From: Streptomyces sp. NBC_00249
GTDB lineage: Bacteria; Actinomycetota; Actinomycetes; Streptomycetales; Streptomycetaceae
Assembly: GCF_026342355.1 (NCBI RefSeq)
Contig: NZ_JAPEMV010000005.1
Location: forward strand, 186,001-250,000
Reading direction: 5' to 3'
DNA length: 64,000 nt
Shown here: positions 29,146 through 39,723 of the stretch, piece by piece
Layout of the letters: the number at the start of each line of letters is the position of its first letter
Position numbering within the stretch: position 1 is the first letter of the stretch
Position numbers and translations under genes: made by a program
The notes under the pieces: generated by a model
What the model was told of the DNA's origin: nothing
The model's database searches: none
Seen by the model: only the letters and a program-made list of their open reading frames with translations

Positions 29146-30297
29146 CTACAGGGGCAGGGTTGCCGTGACCAGCCAGCCGCCCTCGGGGGGCCGGCCGGCG
29201 GTGAGGGAGCCGCCGAGGGCCTCGGCGCGTTCGGCCATGCCGGCGAGGCCGTAGCCGCCGCCGCTGGCCTTCTCCGAGAGGCGGGCGGGGCGGCCCCCGT
29301 CGTCGGCGATCCGCACTTCCAGGCCGGCCGGGACGGTGCGCAGGCCGATGCGGACGTGGGTGGCGGTGGCGGCGTGCTTGGAGATGTTGGTGAGGGCTTC
29401 GAGGACGATCCGGTGGGCGGTGGCGGCGACGTCGCCGGGGAGCCTGAGCTCCAGGCCCTCCTCCACGTAGAGGACGACGGGCGGGCCGGTGGCGGAGAAC
29501 CGTTCGGCGAGCACGCGGATGTCGGCGAGGCCGGCGACGGGGGCGCGGTCGGCGCCGGGCGCGGCGTCGTTCTCGCGGAGGATCTTGACGAGGCGGCGCA
29601 TCGAGCCGAGGGCCTCGTCGCCGGCGGTCTCGATCCGGCCGAAGATCTCGGCGGCGCGTTCGGCGGAGACCTGCGTGAAGCGGGCGGCGCGGGCCTCGAC
29701 GACGATGCCGGTGACGTGGTGGGCGACCAGGTCGTGGAGCTCGCGGGCGAGTTCGAGGCGCTCGGCGGTGCGTACGGCGCGCAGTTCGCGGACCCGCTGG
29801 ACGGACTGCAGGCGCAGCAGGAGCGAGTACGCGCCGACGACGACGGTCAGCACGGAGAAGAGCAGCGTGAACCGGCCGGGGTCGGTGTCCCGGACGGGTA
29901 CGGCCATGCAGCCGAGGCCGAGGAGGGGGCCGAGGACGGCGGCGGTGCGGGCGGGGGCGCGCAGCAGGACCTGGGAGAGCAGGACGAGGAGGGCGATGGC
30001 CTCGCCGCCGCCCCAGACGACGATGGGGTGGTTCCCGAAGATCAGGAGGAGGGTGGCGGTCCAGGTCGTGCCGGCGGCGAACCAGGCGCGGGCGAGGAGC
30101 GGGACGCGGGGCCAGGGCGCGGCGCTGAGGCAGACGAGGATCCCGGAGATCCAGACGGTGGCGTGCGGGAGGCTGGGCTGGCGGGCCAGGACGACGCCCT
30201 CGAAGGTGACGAGGGCGAGGAGGACCAGGGACAGCAGGAGCCGGATCCAGTCGGCGGCGTGCGGGTGTCTGCGGGCCCATGTCGCGAGGGGGCTCAC
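29146..30297 (-). CDS. NarL-type sensor histidine kinase
   Basis: A 383-residue membrane kinase. Residues ~15-170 hold about six hydrophobic segments in pairs (LLLSLVLLALVTFEGVVLA, TLLLIFGNHPIVVWGG, VLTVVVGAYSLLLRL). A HisKA_3 helix follows with the phospho-acceptor His in LARELHDLVAHHVTGIVVEARA. The ATPase domain shows the N box LEALTNISKHA, IADDGG and GGYGLAGMAERAEALGG. It is the partner of the response regulator encoded upstream, but 160 bp and a repeat unit separate the two. The sensed signal is unknown. Confidence 0.93.
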   Translation of the reverse strand: MSPLATWARRHPHAADWIRLLLSLVLLALVTFEGVVLARQPSLPHATVWISGILVCLSAAPWPRVPLLARAWFAAGTTWTATLLLIFGNHPIVVWGGGEAIALLVLLSQVLLRAPARTAAVLGPLLGLGCMAVPVRDTDPGRFTLLFSVLTVVVGAYSLLLRLQSVQRVRELRAVRTAERLELARELHDLVAHHVTGIVVEARAARFTQVSAERAAEIFGRIETAGDEALGSMRRLVKILRENDAAPGADRAPVAGLADIRVLAERFSATGPPVVLYVEEGLELRLPGDVAATAHRIVLEALTNISKHAATATHVRIGLRTVPAGLEVRIADDGGRPARLSEKASGGGYGLAGMAERAEALGGSLTAGRPPEGGWLVTATLPL

Positions 30298-30401
30298 CGT
30301 CCGCCCCTGATCCCGGCCGGGGGCCGGGCCGCGCCTGGTGCGGCGGTACGGGGGTCCGTGCGGGAGGTGGGGTCCGGGAGGGCGGCTGCGCCGGGGCTTT
30401 T

Positions 30402-30448
30402 CGGGGCTCCGCCCCGGACCCCGCGCCTCAAACGCCGGCGAGGCTGGA
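30402..30448. repeat. Streptomyces-type interspersed hairpin repeat, copy 2
   Basis: GGGGCTCCGCCCC hairpin, then CCCCGGACCC and CGCGCCTCAAACGCCGGCGA plus GGCTGG, nearly identical to the unit at 24488-24590. It lies between the response regulator and kinase genes of one two-component system, ending 9 bp from the regulator stop. Confidence 0.78.
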
Positions 30449-30457
30449 TTCGCAGGG

Positions 30458-31114
30458 TCATGGGGTCGGGGTGGCCAGGCCGCTTTCCCAGGCCCAGGCG
30501 GCGATTTCTACGCGGTTGCGGGCGTCCAGCTTGGCCTGGACGTTGGCCAGGTGGGTCTTGACCGTGGACAGGGAGACGAACAGCTCGCCGGCGATCTCGG
30601 CGTTGGTCAGCCCGCGCGCGAGGCACCGTACGACCTCCCGCTCGCGTTCCGTGAGGGGTTCGGCGGGGCGGCGGGCGGCCTGGGCCGCCGGGATGCGCGG
30701 GGCCATGTCGCGCAGCAGCCGGACGGTGATGGCGGGTGAGACGAGGGCGTCGCCGACGGCCGCCGCCCGGACGGCTTCCACCAGCATGGCCGGGCTCGCG
30801 TCCTTCAGGAGGAAGCCGGAGGCTCCGCCGTGGAGCGCCGCGTGGACGTACTCGTCGAGGTCGAAGGTGGTGACGATGACGATGCGCGGCTTGTCCTGGC
30901 CGGCGAGGCGGCGGGTGACTTCGAGGCCGTCGAGCCGGGGCATGCGGATGTCGAGGAGGAGGACGTCCGGCTGGTGCTCGGCGACGGCGGCGAGGGCGGC
31001 TTCGCCGTCGACCACGTCGGCGACGACCTCTATGTCGGGCCGGCTTTCGAGGATCATCCGGAAGCCGGTTCTGACCATTTCCTGGTCGTCGGCGATGACC
31101 ACTCTGATCGTCAT
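30458..31114 (-). CDS. NarL/FixJ-type response regulator
   Basis: A 218-residue regulator starting at ATG 31114 (MTIRVVIADDQEMVRTGF). Receiver: Asp9-Asp10, phospho-acceptor Asp55 in VLLLDIRMP, Thr in VIVTTFD and Lys in GFLLKDAS. The C-terminal LuxR-type HTH reads PLTEREREVVRCLARGLTNAEIAGELFVSLSTVKTHLANVQ. Upstream frame extension to 31285 is rejected since it adds non-family sequence. It pairs with the kinase downstream. Confidence 0.94.
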   Translation of the reverse strand: MTIRVVIADDQEMVRTGFRMILESRPDIEVVADVVDGEAALAAVAEHQPDVLLLDIRMPRLDGLEVTRRLAGQDKPRIVIVTTFDLDEYVHAALHGGASGFLLKDASPAMLVEAVRAAAVGDALVSPAITVRLLRDMAPRIPAAQAARRPAEPLTEREREVVRCLARGLTNAEIAGELFVSLSTVKTHLANVQAKLDARNRVEIAAWAWESGLATPTP

Positions 31115-31289
31115 GCGCTGCCTGCCCCACTGTCGCCCGCTGCCGCTGCCGGATTCTTCCCATGGGACCTGCGCGTGCGCGGGCCCGCAACCGCGCGGCG
31201 GGCTGTCGGGAGGGTGCCGCGGGGCGGGGACGGCGCTGTTCCGGCCTCGCCACAGCATGGTCGACGTTACGGACATTCGGGGCACTGCG

Positions 31290-31332
31290 CCTCGTCCTTC
31301 CGGCCCGTTGCGGGAGGGCCGGAAGGACGAGG
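31290..31332. terminator. Protease gene terminator
   Basis: A perfect 17-bp stem (31290-31306 with 31316-31332, left arm CCTCGTCCTTCCGGCCC) closed by a 9-nt loop, 17 bp past the protease stop on the minus strand. Confidence 0.85.
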
Positions 31333-31349
31333 GGGTGGGGCGGAAGCGG

Positions 31350-33465
<2,116 letters not shown>

Positions 33466-33466
<1 letters not shown>

Positions 33467-33487
33467 GCCGTCTCGGAAGAGACGGCC
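33466..33487. terminator. Convergent terminator
   Basis: GGCCGTCTC and GAGACGGCC pair around GGAA immediately after the dehydrogenase stop, serving both it and the convergent SMP-30 gene. Confidence 0.82.
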
Positions 33488-33509
33488 CGAGCGTCCCGCC
33501 CGCCGGGGG

Positions 33510-34469
33510 TCACCGGGATGCCGTGTCCTGCCAGGGGCGGTGGCCCGGGCCGGCCGGGTGGGTGCCGGTGACACCCATGACCAGGGAGTAGAGGCTGGTC
33601 TCGGCGGCGATGAAGAGGCGGTTGCGCTTGGCGCCGCCCCAGGAGATGTTGGCGACCGCCTCGGGGACGTCGAGCCGCCCGATCAGGGTGCCGTCGGGGT
33701 CGTAGCAGTGCACGCCGTCGTTCATCGCGGCGGCCCACAGCCGGCCGCCGTCGTCGAAGCGGAGGTTGTCGAAGCGGGCCCGGGGGCGGGCGGCCGCGTC
33801 GGCGAAGACCTTGCCGTCGGAGAGGGTGCCGTCGTCGCGCACGTCGAAGACCCGGATGACTCCGGCGCGGGTGTCGGAGACGAAGAGCCGGCTCTCGTCG
33901 GGCGAGAAGACCAGCCCGTTCGGCGCTTCAAAGCAGTCGGCGGCCAGGCTCACTTCGCCGGTGCCGGGGTCGATGCGGTAGACGTGGTTGGCGCCGATCT
34001 CGCTCTCGGCCCGGTAGCCCTCGTAGTCGCTGGTGATGCCGAAGTCCGGGTCGGAGAACCAGATCGAGCCGTCGGACCGGACGGTCGCGTCGTTCGGGCT
34101 GTTCAGGCGCTTGCCCTGCCAGCGGTCGGCCAGCACGGTGACGGTGCCGTCGTGTTCGGTGCGGGTCACGCGGCGGTTGCCCTGTTCGCAGCTGATGAGC
34201 CGGCCCTCGCGGTCGAGGGTGTTGCCGTTGGTGTGTCCGGCGGTGCGGCGGAAGACGCTGACGGCGCCGGTCTCCTCGTCCCAGCGCAGCATCCGGTCGT
34301 TGGGGATGTCGCTCCAGATCAGCTGCCGCCAGGCGGGCAGGTAGATCGGGCCCTCGGCCCAGCGGCAGCCGGTGTACAGGACCTCCAGCGCGTCGTCGCC
34401 GTTCATGCACCGTCCGGTGCGGAACCGGTCGTCGAACAGCTCGTACAGCGCGGGGCGCTCGCTGGTCAT
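33510..34469 (-). CDS. SMP-30/gluconolactonase-family beta-propeller enzyme
   Basis: A 319-residue SMP-30/Gnl/LRE protein; the family hydrolyses sugar or other lactones using a divalent metal. Metal and active-site segments are visible: GCRWAEGPIYLP (Glu), RLNSPNDATVRSDGSIWFSDPD (Asn, Asp), EAPNGLVFSPDESRLFVSDT (Asn, Asp). ATG 34469 has GGGAAGGG upstream. An inverted repeat lies 30 bp upstream. It abuts the steroid island, but membership in that pathway is not shown. Confidence 0.88.
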   Translation of the reverse strand: MTSERPALYELFDDRFRTGRCMNGDDALEVLYTGCRWAEGPIYLPAWRQLIWSDIPNDRMLRWDEETGAVSVFRRTAGHTNGNTLDREGRLISCEQGNRRVTRTEHDGTVTVLADRWQGKRLNSPNDATVRSDGSIWFSDPDFGITSDYEGYRAESEIGANHVYRIDPGTGEVSLAADCFEAPNGLVFSPDESRLFVSDTRAGVIRVFDVRDDGTLSDGKVFADAAARPRARFDNLRFDDGGRLWAAAMNDGVHCYDPDGTLIGRLDVPEAVANISWGGAKRNRLFIAAETSLYSLVMGVTGTHPAGPGHRPWQDTASR

Positions 34470-34498
34470 GGGCCCTTCCCTTCCTCTGCACATCACAC

Positions 34499-34520
34499 GC
34501 CAGACCGAATGCCATCTGGC
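34499..34520. promoter_or_regulatory. Inverted repeat upstream of SMP-30 gene
   Basis: GCCAGA and TCTGGC arms separated by 10 bp, 30-51 bp ahead of the SMP-30 start. A candidate operator; no local regulator is assigned. The rest of 34470-34714 carries no gene and is relatively AT-rich. Confidence 0.5.
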
Positions 34521-34714
34521 TCACACCGAAGATTGCAGGATGATCTACAGCCAGTGCAAGGAGAATCCGAATGGAGAGGTGTGGATCACGCGGATGTGGA
34601 GACCGCTTCACCGGACGGACACGAAATGTTCGCTACCGGCCAGTAGAAATGAGCCACGGCACTCCCGGAGTCTGATCGCGTACATGCCAAGCGTGACCGA
34701 GGAGCGTCCCCCCC

Positions 34715-35389
34715 ATGCGCAGCACCCGCCGCACCCGCACCACCCGTACCGCCGCCGCCACCGTAGCGGCGGCCGCCGCCGTCATGGCCCTGCTGCCCGC
34801 GGGCGCCGCCGCGGCCGCCCCCGTCGCCCCGGCCGCGTCCGCGCCGGCCGTCTCCGCCTCGGCGCCCGGCGGCAACGCCGTGTTCCTCGGCATCGACTAC
34901 GCGACGTGGCAGCGCGACGTGGCCGACGTCGTCGACGCGGTCCGCCCCGCCATCGAGCAGCGGATCGCCGCCTCCCCCGCCGGTGAGAAGCCCGCGATCG
35001 TCCTCGACATCGACAACACCTCGCTGGAGACGGACTTCCACTGGTTCTGGACCTCCCCGACACCCGCGATCGCCAAGGTCCGTGAGCTGACCCGGTACGC
35101 GCACGACCGCGGGGTGGCGATCTTCTTCGTCACCGCCCGCCCCGGCATCGTGTACTCCCTCACCGAGCGCAACCTCAAGGCGGTCGGATACCCGGTCTCC
35201 GGCCTCTACGTCCGTGACCTGCCCGACCTGTTCGGCCAGGTCAGCGCCTACAAGACGGGCAAGCGCGCCGAGATCGAGGCCCGCGGCTACACGATCATCG
35301 CCAACATCGGCAACAACGAGGGCGACCTCGTCGGCGGGCACGCCGAGCGCACCGTCAAGCTCCCCGACTACGGCGGCAAGCTCTCCTGA
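34715..35389 (+). CDS. Secreted HAD acid phosphatase (class B type)
   Basis: A 224-residue exported phosphatase. Signal peptide (TAAATVAAAAAVMALLPAGAAAAAP) precedes the HAD domain with motif I IVLDIDNTSLE (Asp98, Asp100), motif II FFVTARPG and motif III/IV near YIIANIGNNEGDLVGG. It matches the plant VSP/acid phosphatase group (HAD subfamily IIIB). It likely scavenges phosphate outside the cell. ATG 34715 with GGAGCG upstream. Confidence 0.9.
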   Translation: MRSTRRTRTTRTAAATVAAAAAVMALLPAGAAAAAPVAPAASAPAVSASAPGGNAVFLGIDYATWQRDVADVVDAVRPAIEQRIAASPAGEKPAIVLDIDNTSLETDFHWFWTSPTPAIAKVRELTRYAHDRGVAIFFVTARPGIVYSLTERNLKAVGYPVSGLYVRDLPDLFGQVSAYKTGKRAEIEARGYTIIANIGNNEGDLVGGHAERTVKLPDYGGKLS

Positions 35390-35404
35390 CCCGGCGCCCC
35401 TCCA

Positions 35405-35439
35405 GGGCCGCCGCACCCGCAGCCCGGTTGCGGCGGCCC
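35405..35439. terminator. Convergent terminator
   Basis: GGGCCGCCGCA (35405-35415) pairs with TGCGGCGGCCC (35429-35439) around 13 nt, between the phosphatase and the convergent small membrane protein gene. Confidence 0.78.
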
Positions 35440-35447
35440 GCCGTCCC

Positions 35448-35726
35448 TCAGCCCCCGCACCCGCCGCAGCTGTCCTCGCCCCGCCAGCCTGCGCCGTGGC
35501 GGTCGGCCCAGGCGGTGGTTGCGCCGTCGCCGTCATCGGGCGAGTCGCTGACGGCTATGAGCACGCCGGCGAGCAGCATGGGCGCGAGGGCGATGGCGGC
35601 CATCCACCAGCCGAGCCCCTCCTGGACGCCCCGGAGGTCCGGATCAAACAGGATCCAGCCCAGCACCCCCCACACCACGAAGCACAGCACCGAACTGATC
35701 GTGGCCCAGCGTCCGTCCCGGATCAC
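35448..35726 (-). CDS. Small two-helix membrane protein with Cys-rich tail
   Basis: A 92-residue protein of unknown function. Two hydrophobic helices (ISSVLCFVVWGVLGWILF and WWMAAIALAPMLLAGVLIAV) are followed by an acidic linker (DSPDDGDG) and the tail GWRGEDSCGGCGG. The C-terminal CGGCGG could bind metal or be a lipid or redox site, but this is speculative. Lies downstream of kstD with a 68-bp gap and its own ATG at 35726. Confidence 0.6.
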   Translation of the reverse strand: MIRDGRWATISSVLCFVVWGVLGWILFDPDLRGVQEGLGWWMAAIALAPMLLAGVLIAVSDSPDDGDGATTAWADRHGAGWRGEDSCGGCGG

Positions 35727-35794
35727 GCTCTACCCCCTTCACCGACGTGTCCGGCATATGTTCCCGGCGCGCGACGGCGGAACACGCGGCTCCG

Positions 35795-37468
35795 TCAGGG
35801 GCGGCCGCGCTCGCCCGCGATGGCGTTGACCGCCGCCCAGCTGAAGGCCATCGCGGGGCCGATGGTGGCGCCCGGACCGGGATAGGTCTCCCCCATCACC
35901 GCCGCCGAGCAGTTGCCGGAGGCGTAGAGGCCCTCGATCGGTGAGGAGTCCTCGCGCAGCACCCGGCCGTCCCCGTCGGTGACGAGGCCGCCCTTGGTGC
36001 CGATGTCCCCGGGGTGCACGGGGACCGCGTAGAAGGGACCCTTGTCGAGCGGCGCGAGGTTCGGGTTGGGCAGTGTCGGGTCGCCGTAGTAGCGGTCGTA
36101 GACGCTCTCCCCCCGCCCGAAGTCCTCGTCGACGCCCCGCTCGGCGAAGGCGTTGAAGCGGCGGACCGCTGCGGGCAGGCCGGGCGCGGAGATCTCCCGG
36201 GCCAGTTCCTCCAGGGTGGCGGCCTGCTTCAGGAAGCCGCTCTCGCGCCAGGACTTGGGGAAGGGCTGCCCCGGGAAGAGGCCCGCGAAGAGGTAGCGGG
36301 CCTTGGAACGGGCATCGAGGACCAGCCAGGACGGTACGGTCCGCGCCTCGGGCCGGTCGGCGGCGTACATCCGGTCCACGAACGCGTGGTACGGCAGCGC
36401 CTCGTTGGCGTAGCGCTCCCCCGCCTCGTTGACGATGACCATGCCGGGGATGCCCCGGTCGGCGACGAGGAAGAAGGGCTTCTGGCCCGGCGGGCACACC
36501 GAGGGGGCGCCCCACACCTTGTCCAGCAGGTCGGTGGCGGCCCCCAGTTCCTCGCCCAGGCGCAGGGCGTCGCCGGTCTGCCCCTCGGAGGCGTGGGTCC
36601 AGGCGGTGGAGGTCGGGGCGGGCAGGTGCTTCTCGCGCAGCGCCTGGTCGTGCGAGAAGCCGCCCGAGGCCAGCACCACACCGCCCCGGGCCGCCACGCT
36701 CACCTCGCGGCCCGCGCGGGTCACGCGTACGCCGCTCACCCGGCCGGAGGCGTCCGTGACCAGGCCGGTCAGCGGGGCCGACAGCCACAGGTCCCCGCCG
36801 AGCCGGTCCAGGGAGAGCCGCATCCGGGCGACGAGGGCCTCGCCGAGGGAGAGCAGCCTGCGCCCGGTGGCCAGCGCCCCGAGCGCCCGCAGGCCCACCT
36901 TCACGCAGGTGCGGCGGCCCGCCCAGGTCCGGCCGGCCATGTTCAGGAAGCGGAAGTCGTACGAGGTCATGGTCAGCCCGTACGTGGGCAGGCCCGCCCG
37001 GCGCATTCCGCGGCCCAGCTCCCCCAGCAGCTTCAGGTCCACGATGCACGGTTCGACGGAGCGCCCCTGGCCCATGCCGCCCTGCGCCTCGGGGAAGTAG
37101 TCCGGGTAGCCCGGGGTGTACATGAAGCGGACCTCGGTGCGGTCGTGGAACTCCCGCACCATGCGCGGTCCGTGGGCGAGGTAGGCCTCCTTGCGGGTGT
37201 CCGGGACCCGGTCGCCGACGGTGGCGTCGAGGTAGGCGCGCGCCTTGTCGTGGGTGTCGGCGAGCCCGGCCCGGTCGAGGTGGAGGTTGCCGGGGACCCA
37301 GATGGCGCCGCCGGACAGGGCGGTGGAGCCGCCGTACCGGTCGGTCTTCTCTACGACGAGGGCGGTGAGGCCGCGCAGCCGGGCGGTGACCGCGGCGGCC
37401 AGTCCGGCCGCGCCGGAGCCGACCACCACCACGTCGTACTCGGCGTCGTACTCGTACGGGTCGGTCAT
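35795..37468 (-). CDS. kstD: 3-ketosteroid delta1-dehydrogenase
   Basis: A 557-residue FAD enzyme that introduces the 1,2 double bond into 3-ketosteroid ring A. N-terminal FAD motif VVVVGSGAAGLAAAVTA and ADP-pyrophosphate loop EKTDRYGGSTALSGGAIWVPGN are typical of KstD. GVVLASGGFSHDQALR and the C-terminal ATIGPAMAFSWAAVNAIAG close the FAD domain. YAVPVHPGDIGTKGGL carries the conserved Tyr and Gly of the ring-A site. The length fits KstD (510-565) better than KsdI-type relatives. It is the last gene of the hsaA operon, with ATGA overlap to hsaB. Confidence 0.9.
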   Translation of the reverse strand: MTDPYEYDAEYDVVVVGSGAAGLAAAVTARLRGLTALVVEKTDRYGGSTALSGGAIWVPGNLHLDRAGLADTHDKARAYLDATVGDRVPDTRKEAYLAHGPRMVREFHDRTEVRFMYTPGYPDYFPEAQGGMGQGRSVEPCIVDLKLLGELGRGMRRAGLPTYGLTMTSYDFRFLNMAGRTWAGRRTCVKVGLRALGALATGRRLLSLGEALVARMRLSLDRLGGDLWLSAPLTGLVTDASGRVSGVRVTRAGREVSVAARGGVVLASGGFSHDQALREKHLPAPTSTAWTHASEGQTGDALRLGEELGAATDLLDKVWGAPSVCPPGQKPFFLVADRGIPGMVIVNEAGERYANEALPYHAFVDRMYAADRPEARTVPSWLVLDARSKARYLFAGLFPGQPFPKSWRESGFLKQAATLEELAREISAPGLPAAVRRFNAFAERGVDEDFGRGESVYDRYYGDPTLPNPNLAPLDKGPFYAVPVHPGDIGTKGGLVTDGDGRVLREDSSPIEGLYASGNCSAAVMGETYPGPGATIGPAMAFSWAAVNAIAGERGRP

Positions 37469-37965
37469 CCGAAGGCTCCGGTGGCGTAGTCGCTGCGGAA
37501 GTACAGCAGGGGCGATCCGCCGTCGCGGGCGGCGAGTTCGAGGACCCGGGCGGTGACCAGGTAGTGGTCGCCGGCCTCGTGGACGGTGTCGAGGGCGCAG
37601 TCGACGGTGGCGAGGGCGCCGCGGACGCGGACGGCCCCGTGCGCGGAGCGCTCCCAGTCGACGCCGGCGAACTTGTCCTCGCCCTTGCGTCCGAGGGCCT
37701 CGCACACCTGCCGCTGTTCCTCGGCGAGGATGCTGACCCCGAAGCGGCCGGCGGCGCGCACCTTGGGCCAGCTGGAGGAGCCCTTGCCGACGCAGAGCAG
37801 GACCAGCGGCGGGTCCAGGGACAGGGAGGCGAAGGACTGGCAGGCGAGTCCCGCCGGGCGGCCGTCGTCCCCGAGGGCGGCGACGACGGTGATGCCGGAG
37901 GCGAAGGCGCCGAGGACCTCGCGGAAGCGCGCCGGGTCGAGCGGGGGTTCGGTCAGCCGTTCCAC
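37465..37965 (-). CDS. hsaB: Flavin reductase component of 3-HSA hydroxylase
   Basis: A 166-residue NADH:FMN reductase-like protein. FREVLGAFASGITVVAALGDDGRPAGLACQSFASLSLDPPLVLLCVGKGSSSW is the classic flavin_reduct N-half, and GDHYLVTARVLELAAR the C-half. It supplies reduced flavin to HsaA. Overlaps hsaC by 13 bp and kstD by four. Assignment to HsaB rests on context with HsaA, HsaC and HsaD. Confidence 0.92.
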   Translation of the reverse strand: MERLTEPPLDPARFREVLGAFASGITVVAALGDDGRPAGLACQSFASLSLDPPLVLLCVGKGSSSWPKVRAAGRFGVSILAEEQRQVCEALGRKGEDKFAGVDWERSAHGAVRVRGALATVDCALDTVHEAGDHYLVTARVLELAARDGGSPLLYFRSDYATGAFG

Positions 37966-38846
37966 TGGTGGCCCCAGAAGCTGTCGGCGGTGATCTCCTT
38001 CGCGGTCCAGGTGGCGGGGTCGACGACGAGGCCGTCCCAGCCGTACTCGACCTGGAAGCCGCCGGGGGCCTGGGCGTAGAAGGAGACCATGTGGTCGTTG
38101 GAGTGCCGGCCGAGGGTGGAGGCGATGGGGATGCCCGCCCGGTTCATCCGGTCGAGGCAGTAGCCGACGTCGTCGAGGCTCTCCAGTTCGACCATGAAGT
38201 GGACGATGCCGGGCGGCAGGGCGCCGGGGTAGAGGCCGAGGCTGTGGTGGCGGCGGTTGGGGCTGAGGAAGTGCATCCGGTGGAAGTCCTTGCCGGGGGC
38301 TCCGGTGGGGACGGCGACCGGGGGCAGCTTCATCGAGTCGCGCAGCTGGAAGCCGAGGAGGTTCTCGTAGAAGTCGAGGGTGGCCTCGGTTTCGGGGGCG
38401 GGCAGGACCACGTGGCCGAGGCCGAGGTCGCCGGTGACGAAGCGGTTGCCGTAGGGGGCGGCGAGGGGGGTGTGGTCCTGGGCCTGGCCCCAGTAGATCT
38501 CCAGGGGGTTGCCGCTGGGGTCCTCGCAGTGGATCAGGTCCTGGACGCGGCGGTCGGCGAGGGTGGCGGCGTCGGCCTGCTTGACGGGCAGGCCCGCGGC
38601 CTCGAGTGCGGCGGCGGCCTCGGCGAGGGCGCGGGCGTTCGCCACTTCGAAGCCGGCGGCGAGCAGCCGGTCCTGGGTTCCGGCGACGAACTGGAAGCGG
38701 TGGATGCGGTCGTCGATGCGGACGTTCAGCAGCTCGTCCGTGGAGCCCTGGGCCTCGGTCATGCCCAGGACGTCGAGGACGTAGGTGCGCCAGGCGGGGA
38801 GGTCGGCGGTCTCGATGCGGAGGTAGCCGAGTGCGCGGATGTCCAT
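37953..38846 (-). CDS. hsaC: 3,4-DHSA extradiol dioxygenase
   Basis: A 297-residue two-domain type I extradiol dioxygenase that cleaves the catechol 3,4-DHSA (meta cleavage of steroid ring A). Iron ligands His145 (GLGHVVLP), His216 (GIVHFMVE) and Glu267 (QVEYG) are intact in the second VOC domain. The N-terminal half is the non-catalytic duplicate (LGYLRIETADLPAWRTY). Length equals HsaC/BphC enzymes (~300). Gap of 13 bp to hsaD. Confidence 0.95.
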   Translation of the reverse strand: MDIRALGYLRIETADLPAWRTYVLDVLGMTEAQGSTDELLNVRIDDRIHRFQFVAGTQDRLLAAGFEVANARALAEAAAALEAAGLPVKQADAATLADRRVQDLIHCEDPSGNPLEIYWGQAQDHTPLAAPYGNRFVTGDLGLGHVVLPAPETEATLDFYENLLGFQLRDSMKLPPVAVPTGAPGKDFHRMHFLSPNRRHHSLGLYPGALPPGIVHFMVELESLDDVGYCLDRMNRAGIPIASTLGRHSNDHMVSFYAQAPGGFQVEYGWDGLVVDPATWTAKEITADSFWGHQWNG

Positions 38847-38859
38847 GGGATGGGGCTCC

Positions 38860-39723
38860 CTACGGGGTGAGCTGTGCTTGTTGAAAGAAGGCGGTGGCGA
38901 GGCGGTTGAACTCGGCGGCGGCCTCTGTCTGGGCCCAGTGGCCGCAGTTCGGGAAGACGTGGAGGCGGGCGTCGGGGATGGCTTTGAGGGCGAGGAAGGC
39001 TCCGTCGACGGGGTTGACCCGGTCCTCGCGGCCCCAGGTCAGCAGGACGGGGCAGCTGATGCGGTGGGCCTCGCGCCAGAGCATGGTGTCCTCGGGCCAC
39101 CTGGCGAAGGAGGCCGCCATCCGGGCGGCCCCGAGGCGGGCCTCGGGGTCGGTGGCCTGGGCGTAGCGCTCCTCGACGAGGGCGTCGGTGACGACGGCCG
39201 GGTCGTGGGCGAGGGTGGTCAGGAAGGTACGCATCTGCGCGCGGGTGGGCTCGGGGGCGGAGCTGAACTCGAAGAGCCGCTTGATGCCCTCGGTGGGGTC
39301 GGCGGAGAAGAGGTTCAGGGAGATTCCGCCGGGGCCCATGAGGAGCAGCCGGTCGACGCGGCCGGGATGGTCGAGGGCGATGCGGGTGGCGGTGCCGCCG
39401 CCGAGGGAGTTGCCGACGAAGTGGGCGCGTCCGATGCCGAGTCCGTCCATCAGGGCGATGGTGGCCAGGGCGCTGAAGCTGAAGTAGTCGCGGTCGGGTT
39501 CGGGTTTGTCGGAGCGGCCGTAGCAGGGCTGGTCGAGCAGCAGGGTGCGGAAGCGCGTGGCGAAGTGGGGGAGGTTGCCGCCGAAGTTGGACCAGCCGGA
39601 GGCGCCGGGGCCGCCGCCGTGCAGCATGATCACGACGGGGCCGTCGGCCGGGCCGGCCTCGTGGTAATGGAGGTTCAGGGCGCCGGCCTTGACGGTGCGC
39701 GAGGTGCTCTCGTACGTGAGCAT
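38860..39723 (-). CDS. hsaD: 4,9-DSHA meta-cleavage-product hydrolase
   Basis: A 287-residue alpha/beta hydrolase of the MCP family. It splits the C-C bond of 4,9-DSHA to give HIP (rings C/D with propanoate, also called DOHNAA) and 2-hydroxyhexa-2,4-dienoate. Oxyanion motif LHGGGPGASGWSNF, nucleophile Ser106 in VGNSLGGG, Asp234 in WGREDRV and His262 in NCGHWAQ are present. ATG overlaps the hsaA stop (TGATG). Confidence 0.95.
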   Translation of the reverse strand: MLTYESTSRTVKAGALNLHYHEAGPADGPVVIMLHGGGPGASGWSNFGGNLPHFATRFRTLLLDQPCYGRSDKPEPDRDYFSFSALATIALMDGLGIGRAHFVGNSLGGGTATRIALDHPGRVDRLLLMGPGGISLNLFSADPTEGIKRLFEFSSAPEPTRAQMRTFLTTLAHDPAVVTDALVEERYAQATDPEARLGAARMAASFARWPEDTMLWREAHRISCPVLLTWGREDRVNPVDGAFLALKAIPDARLHVFPNCGHWAQTEAAAEFNRLATAFFQQAQLTP

